A stretch of DNA of 42,518 nucleotides from Candidatus Sysuiplasma acidicola (GCA_019721035.1 JAHEAA010000018.1:1-42518), one strand, 5' to 3'. Counted from the first letter of the stretch, positions 16,226 through 25,618 are shown. Numbers and translations: made by a program. The notes: generated from the sequence alone by a model not told the origin.

Positions 16226-16996
16226 CTACTGGCCGGTAAATTCCGGCTGCCGCTTTGCGGAAAAAGCCGAACGGCCCTCGTCAAAGTCGTGCGTGTGACC
16301 GAGCTCTCCCTGCACCTCTGCCTCCAGATCGAGGAATTCTCCCATTCCTTTGAAAAGCGATGCATTGAGAAGGCGCTTGCTCTCTGCAAACGAACGGTAT
16401 GGTCCGGTTGAAATTTCATGCGCGGCTTTCATCGCTTCGCTGAGCGGATCGTCGGATACAGAGAACAGAGACCAGGAAGCAGCCTGTGCTGCGGAAAATT
16501 CTCCTCCTCTCAACAGCAGATCGAAAGCTGCGGCGGCAGGCATCAGGCGGGGCAGCATGAACGAGAGGCCGGTATCAGGCGCCAGACCGATGCGGTGAAA
16601 TGCCGTGACAAATCTTGCGTCCGGAGAGGAAAAGCGCAAATCGCATGCAACAGCCAGGCTCAAACCCGCTCCTGCAGCCACTCCCCTGACCGCACAGACA
16701 AATATCTTCCTGCCGAAACGAATCTCCCTCAGCAGCGGATGAAAAGTGTCTCTAAGATCCGTCTTCAGATCGCTGCTTACTGAGGACAGGTCGGCACCTA
16801 CGCAAAAGCCCCTTCCGCTTCCGGTCAGCAGCACGACCCTGATATCATCGTCTCCGTTGGCCCTGCGCAATTCCTCGTGAAGCTCGGAGCGCATTTCACT
16901 GCTCAGTGCATTGAGCTTTTCCGGCCTGTTCAATGCGATTGTCTCGATATGGCCATCCTTTGAACAGGAAAGTGTATGCATTTTCTCATCCGACAC
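16226..16996 (-). CDS. Crotonase-family protein, PaaG-like enoyl-CoA isomerase
   Basis: This 256-residue protein acts on CoA thioesters. The N-terminal NRPEKLNALS and oxyanion-hole loop GFCVGADL are clear. Neither catalytic glutamate of enoyl-CoA hydratases is present: the first position is S113 (AAGAGLSLAVACD) and the second is F133. D141 in IGLAPDTG instead matches the aspartate of PaaG-type ring-opening isomerases (IGLVPDSG). An isomerase rather than a hydratase is therefore likely. It lies 139 bases downstream of another crotonase gene on the same strand. No paa or beta-oxidation cluster surrounds it, so the pathway is unknown. Confidence 0.86.
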   Translation of the reverse strand: MSDEKMHTLSCSKDGHIETIALNRPEKLNALSSEMRSELHEELRRANGDDDIRVVLLTGSGRGFCVGADLSSVSSDLKTDLRDTFHPLLREIRFGRKIFVCAVRGVAAGAGLSLAVACDLRFSSPDARFVTAFHRIGLAPDTGLSFMLPRLMPAAAAFDLLLRGGEFSAAQAASWSLFSVSDDPLSEAMKAAHEISTGPYRSFAESKRLLNASLFKGMGEFLDLEAEVQGELGHTHDFDEGRSAFSAKRQPEFTGQ

Positions 16997-17135
16997 GACG
17001 GTGCGTGCAGGCGCTCAATCGGACGCGCTGCGACGAAGAGCAGTGCGTCACACGTCAGCCTGTTAACCATTCCCTGAGTATATCACGATTGTTGCGTCTT
17101 CTGTTTATGCGTCCGGTGCACCAGTCTCCTGCCAT

Positions 17136-17939
17136 TCAGACCGAGGAATCGGGCTCATTCCACTTTGCCTTCCGCTTTTCCAGAAACGCACTTATGCCCT
17201 CCTTTCCGTCGGGATGTGAAATGGAGAGAATGAAATTCTTACGTTCCAGTTCCAGTCCCTGGGTGAGCGTGGTTTCATGCGCCCTGTTTACGCTCTCCTT
17301 TGCGAGCTCAAGCGCGAACACCGGCCGCTCAGCAATCTGTGCGGCGAGAGTTAGTGCCTCTTCCATCAGCAGCTCGTCTTCGCAGACACGGCTTACGAGG
17401 CCACAGGACGCTGCTTCTGCAGCATCGATCAGCTTGCCGGAAAGGACGAGTTCCATTGCCCTGGACTTGCCTATCGCACGTGTCAGTCTCTGCGTTCCGC
17501 CGGCGCCCGGCATTATGCCGAGATTTATTTCAGCCTGACCAAACTTTGCGCTTCTGCCGGCAATGCAGATGTCACATGCCATAGCAAGCTCGAGTCCTCC
17601 TCCGACCGCTGCGCCGTTTATTGCCGCGATCAGCGGCTTCCTGAAACGCCTTATGCAGTCCCACAGCGGCAGATGGCCGCCCCGGACGAGTTCGGAGACA
17701 GACATGCCTGAAAGTTCTTTCACGTCCGCGCCTGCCGAAAATGCCTTTCCGTTTCCCGTGAGAACGACCACGCGAATTTCTCTATCTGCTGCGCACCGAT
17801 CTAGAGCATCGACAAGCCCCTGCACCATTGCCATGTTTATTGAGTTCAGCTTCTCAGGCCTGTTCAGTCTGATAGTGCATACACTGCCCTTCTTTTCTGT
17901 TGAAACTGTATCGTTCACCGGAACCACGTCCTGTATCAC
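17136..17939 (-). CDS. Enoyl-CoA hydratase (crotonase)
   Basis: This 267-residue enzyme should hydrate trans-2-enoyl-CoA to 3-hydroxyacyl-CoA. The family signatures are complete: NRPEKLNSIN, the oxyanion loop FSAGADVKEL, and both catalytic glutamates. These are E117 in VGGGLELAMACD and E137 in KFGQAEINLGIMPGAGG. The C-terminal helical region (from about residue 200) and length are normal. It is divergent from the diiron-protein gene, with 149 bases between them, and upstream of the PaaG-like gene on the same strand. Substrate range cannot be read; 3-hydroxybutyryl-CoA dehydratase or branched-chain roles are possible. Confidence 0.92.
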   Translation of the reverse strand: MIQDVVPVNDTVSTEKKGSVCTIRLNRPEKLNSINMAMVQGLVDALDRCAADREIRVVVLTGNGKAFSAGADVKELSGMSVSELVRGGHLPLWDCIRRFRKPLIAAINGAAVGGGLELAMACDICIAGRSAKFGQAEINLGIMPGAGGTQRLTRAIGKSRAMELVLSGKLIDAAEAASCGLVSRVCEDELLMEEALTLAAQIAERPVFALELAKESVNRAHETTLTQGLELERKNFILSISHPDGKEGISAFLEKRKAKWNEPDSSV

Positions 17940-18088
17940 CCTGCAATTGAAATCATGAGCCCGAATGGTTTCATGCAGGTGATGACCTTATATCCTTTCG
18001 AATAAATGTTTTTGGCGCCCGAACCGCAGAATCGTCAGGCCAGTTCACTGTATTATTTATAGCTTCTACAGCACTATCTCCTTCCATC

Positions 18089-19105
18089 ATGAAAAAGGAA
18101 AAGGTGGAGCTTCCGGAGTTTCCGCCGAATAACATCTATCCCGCTGAGTGGGAGTTCACCGGCGATTTCGAATGGAGGCTGTACGAAAGGTCAAAGAGGG
18201 AACAGTGGGACGAGTCCTCGCTTGACTGGGCGAAACTGGATGATTTTGTTTCCGGACTGGAGAGAAAGGAGCGACTGGCCATGGCATACTGGTGGGCACT
18301 TCTTTCCACGTTCGATAATGCCAATCCCGTCTTTTCCTACGCCGTCGTGAAAGCTCACGAACTCAAGGAAAAGACAGCAGTTCGGTGCCTGCTGAATACC
18401 ATCGCATATGACGAAAACAGGCACAACATGGTGTGCGGCATGTGCATAAACAAACTGTGCCCTGGTTTTCCGACGAAATTCAAACCGGCAAATGACCTGG
18501 AGGCGAGGGCTCAGGCCAACATACTCTGGACGTGGTACAACGGTGCCAGATACTGGAAGGCGTATCTGGATTCCTACAACAAGTACAGTACCGATGTGCT
18601 GTTCACGTCTTTCATGATGGGCGAGGCTGCGGCAACTACCGTATTCACCCAGATGTCGAAGAACACGAAGGTGGAAACATTCAGCCAGGCATTTGGCAAC
18701 ATAGCAAGGGATGAAACGAGACACTATGCGTTCACTCAACTCGTGATGGCCGACGGCGCCGGGAAGATGAACAAGGAGAGGAAGGCTCTAGTCACCAGGC
18801 AGATTAAAGCTGGCTTTATCTTCCTCTCGCTCATTACATACAAGCTGCCTACAACGTCCAACACATTCTGGAAGCTTCCGCACTACTTTGGTGAAGTGAA
18901 CGGGAAAATGGAGGACATAGCGAGGGATGCAGGTCTTGGCATCCCTTTCATCGGCGAAAAAGAGGAAGCCTGGCGATCGGCCGTTCTCAAGGTCGGTGCG
19001 TCTCTGAAGAGATATGACATACGGCTTCCCGAGATCCCGGAGCTTGGAATAAGCGGAGAAGATGTGGGCGATGTTGACGGAGACGAAGTGATACCTGTCT
19101 TCTGA
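18089..19105 (+). CDS. Ferritin-like diiron protein resembling acyl-ACP desaturase / R2-like oxygenases
   Basis: This 338-residue, mainly helical soluble protein carries two ExxH metal motifs: E109-N-R-H112 in AYDENRHN and E209-T-R-H212 in ARDETRHYAF. E179 lies in the intervening helix (TSFMMGEAAATT). D76 is a possible first-helix ligand. The pattern and spacing recall plant-type acyl-ACP desaturases, whose motifs read EENRHG, SFQERAT and ADEKRHE. R2-like and AurF-like oxygenases share the fold. The likely chemistry is O2-dependent oxidation or desaturation of a lipid-like substrate (inference). A TATA-like ATTATTTATAGC about 30 bases upstream suggests a near-leaderless mRNA. A geranylgeranyl-reductase-family gene follows after 24-30 bases. 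Confidence 0.75.
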   Translation: MKKEKVELPEFPPNNIYPAEWEFTGDFEWRLYERSKREQWDESSLDWAKLDDFVSGLERKERLAMAYWWALLSTFDNANPVFSYAVVKAHELKEKTAVRCLLNTIAYDENRHNMVCGMCINKLCPGFPTKFKPANDLEARAQANILWTWYNGARYWKAYLDSYNKYSTDVLFTSFMMGEAAATTVFTQMSKNTKVETFSQAFGNIARDETRHYAFTQLVMADGAGKMNKERKALVTRQIKAGFIFLSLITYKLPTTSNTFWKLPHYFGEVNGKMEDIARDAGLGIPFIGEKEEAWRSAVLKVGASLKRYDIRLPEIPELGISGEDVGDVDGDEVIPVF

Positions 19106-19129
19106 CAGGCCGGATAACTTCATGGTGAT

Positions 19130-20302
19130 GTGCGCATGCACCGTTCAGAATACGACATCGTAGTGGTGGGAGCTGGCCCCGCAGGAAGCAGATTCGCGGC
19201 AGCTTCGGCCGGCACAAGAAGCGTGCTGCTGCTCGAGGAAAACTTCGAAATTGGGAAACCGGTGCAGTGTTCCGGCCTCGTCAGTCCGCGTGTGATTGAA
19301 ATGAGCGCGCTGCCTTCATGGTTCAACGTCATAAATTCCGTGAGATTCCATTCGCCTTCTGGAAACGAGCTTTCTCTCTCCGGCACTGAACCCAAGGGAT
19401 ATGTGATTGACAGGAGCGGCCTGGACATCCATCTTGCGGGGAAAGCGGCGAGAGCCGGTGCAGACATGATCCTCGGCGCCACATTCACCGGCGCCGAAAG
19501 ACAGGACGGGCATCTTGTCATATCCTTTATGCACCATGGTGAGGCAAAAAAGGTGAAATGCAGACTGCTCATAGGCGCAGACGGCATGTCCTCGTCTGTT
19601 TCGAGGGCATTCAGACTGGCAAGGTATGAAGAGATGGTTTCCTGCGTTCAGACAGATGCGTTTGCTGGGGAACTGAACAGGGGAGATGCTGTGCGCCTCT
19701 ATTTCGGCAGCGGCATCGCGCCGGGCTTCTTCGCCTGGGTGATACCTTCGGGTGACTTCACCCGCATCGGACTTGGGACAGCAGTAACCGATGCGCCGGC
19801 ATCCCTCTACTTCGAACGGTTTCTGAAGAAGCTGGGCGTGAAGAGGACGCTGAACATAACTGCCGGACCCATTCCGCTCGGCAACAGGGGGAGGATGGTG
19901 GACGACGGCGTCATGCTCATAGGCGACGCGGCAGGGCAGGCCAAACCGATATCAGGCGGAGGCATATTCACGGGAATGGCTGCTGCAGATATAGCAGCAG
20001 GCATAGCCCTGGAAGCGTTCGAATCCGGCGATTTCAGCCGCAGATTCCTCTCACGGTACGAAAAGGAGTGGAAGAGGGGGATCGGCAGGGAGCTGGAACG
20101 GGCTTCCCTTGTCAGGAAGATATTCCTGGAAATGGACGACAGGCACCTGGACATGCTGTTCAGGACCCTTGAAGAGAGTTCTCTGAAGGATCTCCTCAGC
20201 AAAGGCGACATAGATTTTCCGACGGAACTTTCGCCTCTCGTCCTCTCCAGAGCTCCGGGACTGCTAAGATATTCGCCGCAGCTGATAAAGGCGCTTCTGT
20301 GA
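19130..20302 (+). CDS. Geranylgeranyl-reductase-family FAD oxidoreductase
   Basis: This 390-residue flavoprotein belongs to the family that saturates the geranylgeranyl chains of archaeal ether lipids or related isoprenoids. FAD-binding motifs are GAGPAG near the N-terminus (DIVVVGAGPAGSRF), the LIGADGMSSSVSR segment and GDAAGQAKPISGGGI. QCSGLVSP, just after the first Rossmann unit, is typical of the family. The frame begins with GTG at 19130. ATG at 19136, preceded by GGTGAT (19124-19129), is the likelier start. It probably forms an operon with the diiron protein upstream. Several paralogues occur in most archaea, so lipid versus quinone or other isoprenoid substrate is unresolved. Confidence 0.88.
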   Translation: MRMHRSEYDIVVVGAGPAGSRFAAASAGTRSVLLLEENFEIGKPVQCSGLVSPRVIEMSALPSWFNVINSVRFHSPSGNELSLSGTEPKGYVIDRSGLDIHLAGKAARAGADMILGATFTGAERQDGHLVISFMHHGEAKKVKCRLLIGADGMSSSVSRAFRLARYEEMVSCVQTDAFAGELNRGDAVRLYFGSGIAPGFFAWVIPSGDFTRIGLGTAVTDAPASLYFERFLKKLGVKRTLNITAGPIPLGNRGRMVDDGVMLIGDAAGQAKPISGGGIFTGMAAADIAAGIALEAFESGDFSRRFLSRYEKEWKRGIGRELERASLVRKIFLEMDDRHLDMLFRTLEESSLKDLLSKGDIDFPTELSPLVLSRAPGLLRYSPQLIKALL

Positions 20303-20312
20303 TGGTTCGGCA

Positions 20313-21053
20313 TCAGCTGCGCTTGCGCCTGTGGGTTCTTCTGAAGGAGAGGGCGGCGGCAGCCGCGAATCCGGCTGCGAGCACGCCTGATGCAAAGAAA
20401 ATGGACCATGGCGCAGGCGTATTCACACCGAAGGAAGTATCCGGGAGTATCCCTGCAAAACCAAGCGTGTTGTTGAGATAGGTGTAGTTCAGAGAAGCGG
20501 AACTGCCGTTCTGAACGTATATTTTCTGCCACTGGGCAGGAGAGAAATAACCTTTTGAAGCCATTCTGTACACAGTGGATACGATGAGAAAGGTGAGCGA
20601 CATCGACACCATGTATGTCCCTTCGTTGAAAAACGTACCGTGCAGCGTGTTATAATCCGTCTGGAACGGGAACGTGAAATTGTGAAGGGCACCGGCCCCG
20701 ATCGATTTGGCTGTCAGCGTTTCTGCAGGCTGTCCCGTGCCGATGAAATATGGCAGGCGGGAAGAGGTAACGGATGATGAAGGCACGGGAACGAACGAAG
20801 AGCCGTCCACAAATGCATAAACAGTCAGTGTGAGCAATACTTCGGTTATACTGCTGTTGAATACATTCTGAACCTCGACGTTGAGCGTGCCGCTCTGTCC
20901 GGGCTGGATATCGGGTGATGAAACCGACCGTATCATTCCGTTTGCGTACGACTGCTGTCCATAGGCTGGAGATGCGAAGGGCAGGAACAGAAGAATTGCG
21001 GCGCAGACAGTCAAAAGCTTATTGCGTAGCACGAATTCATGATTTTGTGTCAC
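20313..21053 (-). CDS. Surface-anchored protein with signal peptide, Ig-like ectodomain and C-terminal membrane helix
   Basis: I do not recognise a named family in this 246-residue protein. The N-terminus has a clear signal peptide (about residues 10-33, ending ASPAYGQQ). The ectodomain (about 35-205) starts with VSSPDIQPGQSGTLNVEVQN, a CARDB/Ig-like strand pattern, and carries several N-glycosylation sequons. A membrane helix near 217-238 and the basic tail FRRTHRRKRS anchor it in the membrane. It is convergent with the flavoprotein gene, 10 bases apart, and divergent from the Taw2-like gene. A cell-surface or adhesion role is possible but unproven. Confidence 0.75.
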   Translation of the reverse strand: MTQNHEFVLRNKLLTVCAAILLFLPFASPAYGQQSYANGMIRSVSSPDIQPGQSGTLNVEVQNVFNSSITEVLLTLTVYAFVDGSSFVPVPSSSVTSSRLPYFIGTGQPAETLTAKSIGAGALHNFTFPFQTDYNTLHGTFFNEGTYMVSMSLTFLIVSTVYRMASKGYFSPAQWQKIYVQNGSSASLNYTYLNNTLGFAGILPDTSFGVNTPAPWSIFFASGVLAAGFAAAAALSFRRTHRRKRS

Positions 21054-21118
21054 ATATTAAAGACTCGCCGAAACGCGGCATGCCCGGGCATGAGCCGGCG
21101 GTCGAGGGCCGGTGAACG

Positions 21119-21961
21119 ATGGGCGGCAGTGAGACAGGCGGCGTCGCCAGATCGACGCCTTACACTAAGGCGGTGTCAATTGCGAACGTGCCGCCTGAAC
21201 TTAAAAAGCTCCTTCCAGGGAAGTGGGAGATGATCGGGAAGGTTGTCATACTGAAACTCAGGAAGGAACTGGAACCGTTTGACGATCAGGTGGGCGAGGC
21301 CTATGCTGAAGCGCTTGGAGCCGACAGCGTGTTTGCGGTGGACGGTATGATCAGCGGCACATACAGGAGGCCGGCGCTTCACCGGATATACGGCCACGAC
21401 GGTGAGACCGTGCATCATGAGAACGGCGTCAATTACGTCATAGACGTCTCGACCGTGATGTTTTCGTCCGCCAATCATGATGAGCGCATCAGAATGGCCG
21501 GTCTCGACTGCGATGGTGAAACAATCGTGGATATGTTCGCCGGTATCGGACATCTTTCCATGCCAATTGCGGTGCACTCTGCTCCAGCGAAAATAGTGGC
21601 TTCAGAGGCAAGCGAAGCGACGTACCGCTATCTGCTGAAAACGATCGAGGCAAACGGCGTTCAGGATGTTTATGATGCGTTGAACATAGACAACAGACTA
21701 CTCGACGTGAAGGGAGCGGACAGGGTGATCATGGGATATCTGATGAACACAGGCGAGTGGCTCGGCCATGCAATAAGCATGTGCAGAAAAGGCGCCACGA
21801 TTCATATGCATGAGGCTGTGCGCCGCAACGCCCTGAGCGAGTGGAAAGAGACATTGACGGCACATTACGGCGGTGGCAGGGTGACTATTTCATCGGTGCG
21901 CAAAGTCAAGGGATACTCTGCTCTTTTCGACCACATGGTCGCGGACCTCACTGTCTGCTGA
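21119..21961 (+). CDS. Taw2-like tRNA aminocarboxypropyl transferase / Trm5-family enzyme
   Basis: This 280-residue class I SAM-dependent enzyme belongs to the Trm5/TYW2 group that modifies G37 of tRNA-Phe in wyosine synthesis. The SAM motif is FAGIGHLSMPIAV, after the conserved MFSSANHDERIRMA block. Where Trm5 methyltransferases carry an Asn-Pro motif, this protein has RVIMGYLMNTGEWL. That favours the Taw2 branch, which transfers the 3-amino-3-carboxypropyl group from SAM. GGTGA precedes the ATG by five bases. It is divergent from the surface-protein gene. Trm5 itself is the main alternative; no other wyosine genes are in the window. Confidence 0.8.
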   Translation: MGGSETGGVARSTPYTKAVSIANVPPELKKLLPGKWEMIGKVVILKLRKELEPFDDQVGEAYAEALGADSVFAVDGMISGTYRRPALHRIYGHDGETVHHENGVNYVIDVSTVMFSSANHDERIRMAGLDCDGETIVDMFAGIGHLSMPIAVHSAPAKIVASEASEATYRYLLKTIEANGVQDVYDALNIDNRLLDVKGADRVIMGYLMNTGEWLGHAISMCRKGATIHMHEAVRRNALSEWKETLTAHYGGGRVTISSVRKVKGYSALFDHMVADLTVC

Positions 21962-22045
21962 TGAACTGACTGTGAGCGCGCCGGGAGTCTTGGCTTCCAA
22001 AAAGTAATTAGTAGTAAAAGCGAATTGAATACGAGAAGGTTTCCG

Positions 22046-22765
22046 ATGGGAGAGCGCGAAGACTATGCACGGGGTTATCTCAAGGGATTTGAAGACGCCC
22101 TGAATGAAGTGTGGACAGAAGTTCTCTCTTTCGGGACCAGGGCATATTCGCCGCATGAGCTGCAGATCCTCGCCAGAACGAGGAAGAACATGATCCAGCA
22201 GACCGTCGACGTAAAGAGACAGGAACTGCAGAAGATGTTCGGCGTGATTCTGACGAAACCGAACAGGGAAGTGCCGTCGGAGTTTACAATCAGGGCAGGC
22301 AGTTCAATCGTGGTGAGGGAGGAGAGACCTGACAGGGCGTTTTCAATTTTCGCTTCGATGCTCTCCGGCGGTTCGGCCGGCATGTCCGTCACACGTACCG
22401 ATCCTTCCAGGGTAATAGAGAAATATCATCTGGATGCAGGCAAAACAACATTTATCTGGCTGACCAAGATTGAAAAGGACGAAATAGTGCAGGGAGACAG
22501 AAGATACCTGATAAGAAACAACCTGCCGAACCTCGCGGCGGAGATACGCTCGTTTTACAGTCGCGTGAAAGGCGGAATAGTCATACTGGAAGGGCTCGAG
22601 TACCTCGTGACGCAGTATGAATTCAGGCCGGTGCTGAGATTCATACAGATGGTGAACGAGCAGACCGAGTACAGCAGCGGCTACTTCATCATCACTGTCG
22701 ATCCGCAGACGATTGAAGACAGAGACTACAGGCTGCTCGAGAAGGAAATGAGTCTGACAGTCTGA
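22046..22765 (+). CDS. DUF835 domain protein
   Basis: The C-terminal half contains the DUF835 signature: TTFIWLTKIE, then GGIVILEGLEYLVTQYEF and a final SGYFIITVDPQTIEDRD. DUF835 occurs mainly in archaeal signalling proteins and resembles a degenerate RecA-like or receiver-associated fold; its biochemical role is unknown. The N-terminal third is helical and charged (YARGYLKGFEDALNEV...). The frame is open from a TTG at 22025. ATG at 22046, with AGAAGGT (22034-22040) five bases ahead, is the better start, giving 239 residues. No kinase or membrane segment is attached. It is convergent with the PPDK gene, nine bases apart. Confidence 0.85.
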   Translation: MGEREDYARGYLKGFEDALNEVWTEVLSFGTRAYSPHELQILARTRKNMIQQTVDVKRQELQKMFGVILTKPNREVPSEFTIRAGSSIVVREERPDRAFSIFASMLSGGSAGMSVTRTDPSRVIEKYHLDAGKTTFIWLTKIEKDEIVQGDRRYLIRNNLPNLAAEIRSFYSRVKGGIVILEGLEYLVTQYEFRPVLRFIQMVNEQTEYSSGYFIITVDPQTIEDRDYRLLEKEMSLTV

Positions 22766-22774
22766 GCGCTGCAC

Positions 22775-25456
22775 TCAGTCCTGATCTGTCCCCGATTTTG
22801 CGCCCTTCCCGCCGAATTTTATTGCAGCCTGAGCGGCCGCCAGCCTTGCGACGGGCACCCTGTACGGCGAACAGCTGACGTAATCCAGTCCGGCAACCTG
22901 GAAGAAGTCGATGCTACTGGGATCGCCGCCATGCTCGCCGCATATGCCTATTTCGAGGTTGCTCTTTACCTTCTTCCCTTTCTGGATGCACATCTTGACC
23001 ATGGCGCCTACGCCCTTGACGTCTATGCTCTGGAACGGATCCGATGGCAGCAGATTGTTGGCCACGTAGTCTGGCAGGAATCTGCCTGCATCGTCCCTGC
23101 TCAGTCCGAGCACTGTCTGTGTCAGATCATTGGTGCCGAGCGAGAAGAAGTCCGTGACCCTTGCAATCTCGTCGGAGAGGATTGCGGCCCTGGGAAGTTC
23201 AATCATCGTTCCGACCATATACTTCAGTGTGACGCCGTGCGCTCCCATGACTTCAGCCGCCACCGCATCGATCTGGGGTCTGAGCAGGTCGATCTCTTCC
23301 CGTCCTTCAACAAGCGGTATCATTATTTCCGGTGTCACCTCGATGCCTTCGTTCTTCTTCAGTTCGCAGGCAGCCTCGAATATCGCCCTGTACTGCATTT
23401 CGTAGACTTCCGGGAAGGTTACTGCCAGCCTGCAGCCCCTGTGCCCGAGCATTGGATTCAATTCATGAAGCGCGACCGTCCTTGCACTGACCTCTTCCGG
23501 TGCTAAACCCATATCCGCCGCGAGTCTTGACACCTCTTCAGTCCCTTTTGGAAGGAATTCATGAAGCGGAGGATCGAGCAGCCTTATGATTACCGGATAT
23601 TCGCCCATTTCACGGAACAGCCCCATGAAATCCTCCTTCTGATAGGGCAGAAGCGCCTTCAGCGCATCTTTCCTGGCATCTGTCGTGTTCGCGAGTATCA
23701 TGCGGCGCATGTGCGGCAATCTCTTTTCCCCGAAAAACATGTGTTCCGTTCTTGTCAGACCTATGCCGTGCGCACCGAATTTTCGTGCAATCCTTGCGTC
23801 CTCAGGCAGATCGGCGTTGGCCCGTATCCCCATGGTTTTGATTTCGTCCGACCATTTCATGAACGTATCGAAATAAGAATCCAGCTCCGCTGCCTTTGTT
23901 GGCAGTTCACCGAGATAAACGAGCCCTGCCGTTCCGTCCACGCTTATGTAGTCGCCGGCTGAGACCACCCTGCCGCCTTTGGCCCTGAACGTGCCGCTGG
24001 CGCTGTTGATGGAAAGTTCGGAGCATCCCACAACGCAGCACTTACCCATGCCTCTGGCGACCACGGCCGCATGAGAGGTCATGCCGCCAGTTGCGGTCAG
24101 TATGGCCTGTGCCACAGCCATGCCGTGTATATCATCTGCCGATGTTTCGTTCCTGACGAGCACTACTTTACTGCCTCCGGAGGAAAGCGCCACGGCCTGC
24201 TCCGCGTCGAACACCACCTTACCGGATGCAGCGCCGGGAGAAGCTGGGAGTCCCGAGGCTATTTCTGTTCGCTGCGCAGTTTCATCAAACACCGGATGCA
24301 GCAGCTGCTCCAGTGTCGAAGGGTTTACAGACATGAGAGCCTGTTCCTTTGTCAGCAGTCCTTCGCTCACCATCTCCACTGCAGCCCTCACTGCCGCCTG
24401 TGCAGTTCTCTTTCCTGCCCTCGTCTGCAGAAGATAAAGCTTTCCGCGCTGAATCGTAAATTCGATGTCCTGCATATCGTGGTAATGGGACTCCAGAAGC
24501 GTTTTGATTTCAATCAGCTTCGCATGCGCTTCGGGCATCCTTTCCTCGAGCGATACACCAGGTCGGGAAGCATCCCTGTTTATCGGTTGGGGAGTCCTGA
24601 TGCCTGCGACGACATCTTCGCCCTGGGCATTGGTCAGGAATTCGCCGTAGAATCTGTTCTCTCCGGTGGAGGGGTTCCTGGTGAAGGCGACACCAGTGGC
24701 ACAGTCATCGCCCATGTTGCCGAACACCATGCACTGAACCGTAACGGCGGTTCCCCATTCTTCCGGAATGCCGTTAAGCTTTCTGTATGTGACGGCACGC
24801 TTGTTGTTCCATGACTCAAACACCGCCCCGATTGCATTCCACAGCTGTTCCATAGGATCTTCCGGAAAAGGCTTGCCTGTCAATTCGCCTATCCTGGCCT
24901 TGTATGCGCCAACGAGCTGCCTCAGTTCCTCCTCGTTGAGATCGGTGTCGAGCTTCACGCTTCTCGCGCGTTTTGCTTCCTGTAACAACTCTTCGAATAC
25001 ATGGTGCTCCACACCCATGACAACATTCCCGTACATCTGAACGAACCGTCTGTATGTGTCATATGCCCATCTGCCGTCACCGGTTTCGGCTATGATCGAC
25101 GCTACTGTCGCGTCATTGAGGCCGAGATTGAGAACGGTGTCCATCATGCCGGGCATCGAAACGCGCGCACCCGAGCGCACTGAAACGAGCAGAGGTTTTT
25201 CCTTCCCGCCGAACTTCCTTTCCATCTTTGCCTCTGTCTTATGAAGCGCCTCCATGACCCTGCGTCTGAGTCCCGGCGGAAACTTGCGGTCGAGTTCATA
25301 ATATGAGTTGCATACCCTGGTTGTGATAGTAAAACCAGGTGGAACAGGCAGCCCGAGTCTGGTCATTTCTGCCAGTCCGGCACCCTTTCCACCAAGCAGA
25401 TTTCTCATCCCGGCGTCTCCTTCCTCGAAAAGATAGACAAGTTTTCGCTTTACCAT
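22775..25456 (-). CDS. ppdK: Pyruvate, phosphate dikinase
   Basis: This 893-residue enzyme interconverts pyruvate + ATP + Pi and PEP + AMP + PPi, linking glycolysis and gluconeogenesis. The N-terminal ATP-grasp domain begins VYLFEEGDAGMRNLLGGKGA and contains SVRSGARVSMPGMMDT. The swivelling phosphohistidine domain has H462 in GGMTSHAAVVARGMGK. The C-terminal PEP/pyruvate barrel has GIGLTRTEHMFF and a final ICGEHGGDPSS block with the catalytic cysteine. Length is that of bacterial-type PPDK, so it is not the shorter PEP synthase. It is monocistronic, convergent with the DUF835 gene. Confidence 0.97.
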   Translation of the reverse strand: MVKRKLVYLFEEGDAGMRNLLGGKGAGLAEMTRLGLPVPPGFTITTRVCNSYYELDRKFPPGLRRRVMEALHKTEAKMERKFGGKEKPLLVSVRSGARVSMPGMMDTVLNLGLNDATVASIIAETGDGRWAYDTYRRFVQMYGNVVMGVEHHVFEELLQEAKRARSVKLDTDLNEEELRQLVGAYKARIGELTGKPFPEDPMEQLWNAIGAVFESWNNKRAVTYRKLNGIPEEWGTAVTVQCMVFGNMGDDCATGVAFTRNPSTGENRFYGEFLTNAQGEDVVAGIRTPQPINRDASRPGVSLEERMPEAHAKLIEIKTLLESHYHDMQDIEFTIQRGKLYLLQTRAGKRTAQAAVRAAVEMVSEGLLTKEQALMSVNPSTLEQLLHPVFDETAQRTEIASGLPASPGAASGKVVFDAEQAVALSSGGSKVVLVRNETSADDIHGMAVAQAILTATGGMTSHAAVVARGMGKCCVVGCSELSINSASGTFRAKGGRVVSAGDYISVDGTAGLVYLGELPTKAAELDSYFDTFMKWSDEIKTMGIRANADLPEDARIARKFGAHGIGLTRTEHMFFGEKRLPHMRRMILANTTDARKDALKALLPYQKEDFMGLFREMGEYPVIIRLLDPPLHEFLPKGTEEVSRLAADMGLAPEEVSARTVALHELNPMLGHRGCRLAVTFPEVYEMQYRAIFEAACELKKNEGIEVTPEIMIPLVEGREEIDLLRPQIDAVAAEVMGAHGVTLKYMVGTMIELPRAAILSDEIARVTDFFSLGTNDLTQTVLGLSRDDAGRFLPDYVANNLLPSDPFQSIDVKGVGAMVKMCIQKGKKVKSNLEIGICGEHGGDPSSIDFFQVAGLDYVSCSPYRVPVARLAAAQAAIKFGGKGAKSGTDQD

Positions 25457-25618
25457 TCAACCACAGCCTCATCGGACAGTATACGTTCAACTAATTAAAA
25501 CCTTAAAGGATCAAAAGTTGCTCTAACGGAAAACGCTGCCGCTTTCTTTATTTGACTGCGCCTGGTGCCGCCGCTGCGGGCAAAGCATGCACAGCGACTA
25601 CGGATGTGCCGGAAAGGG

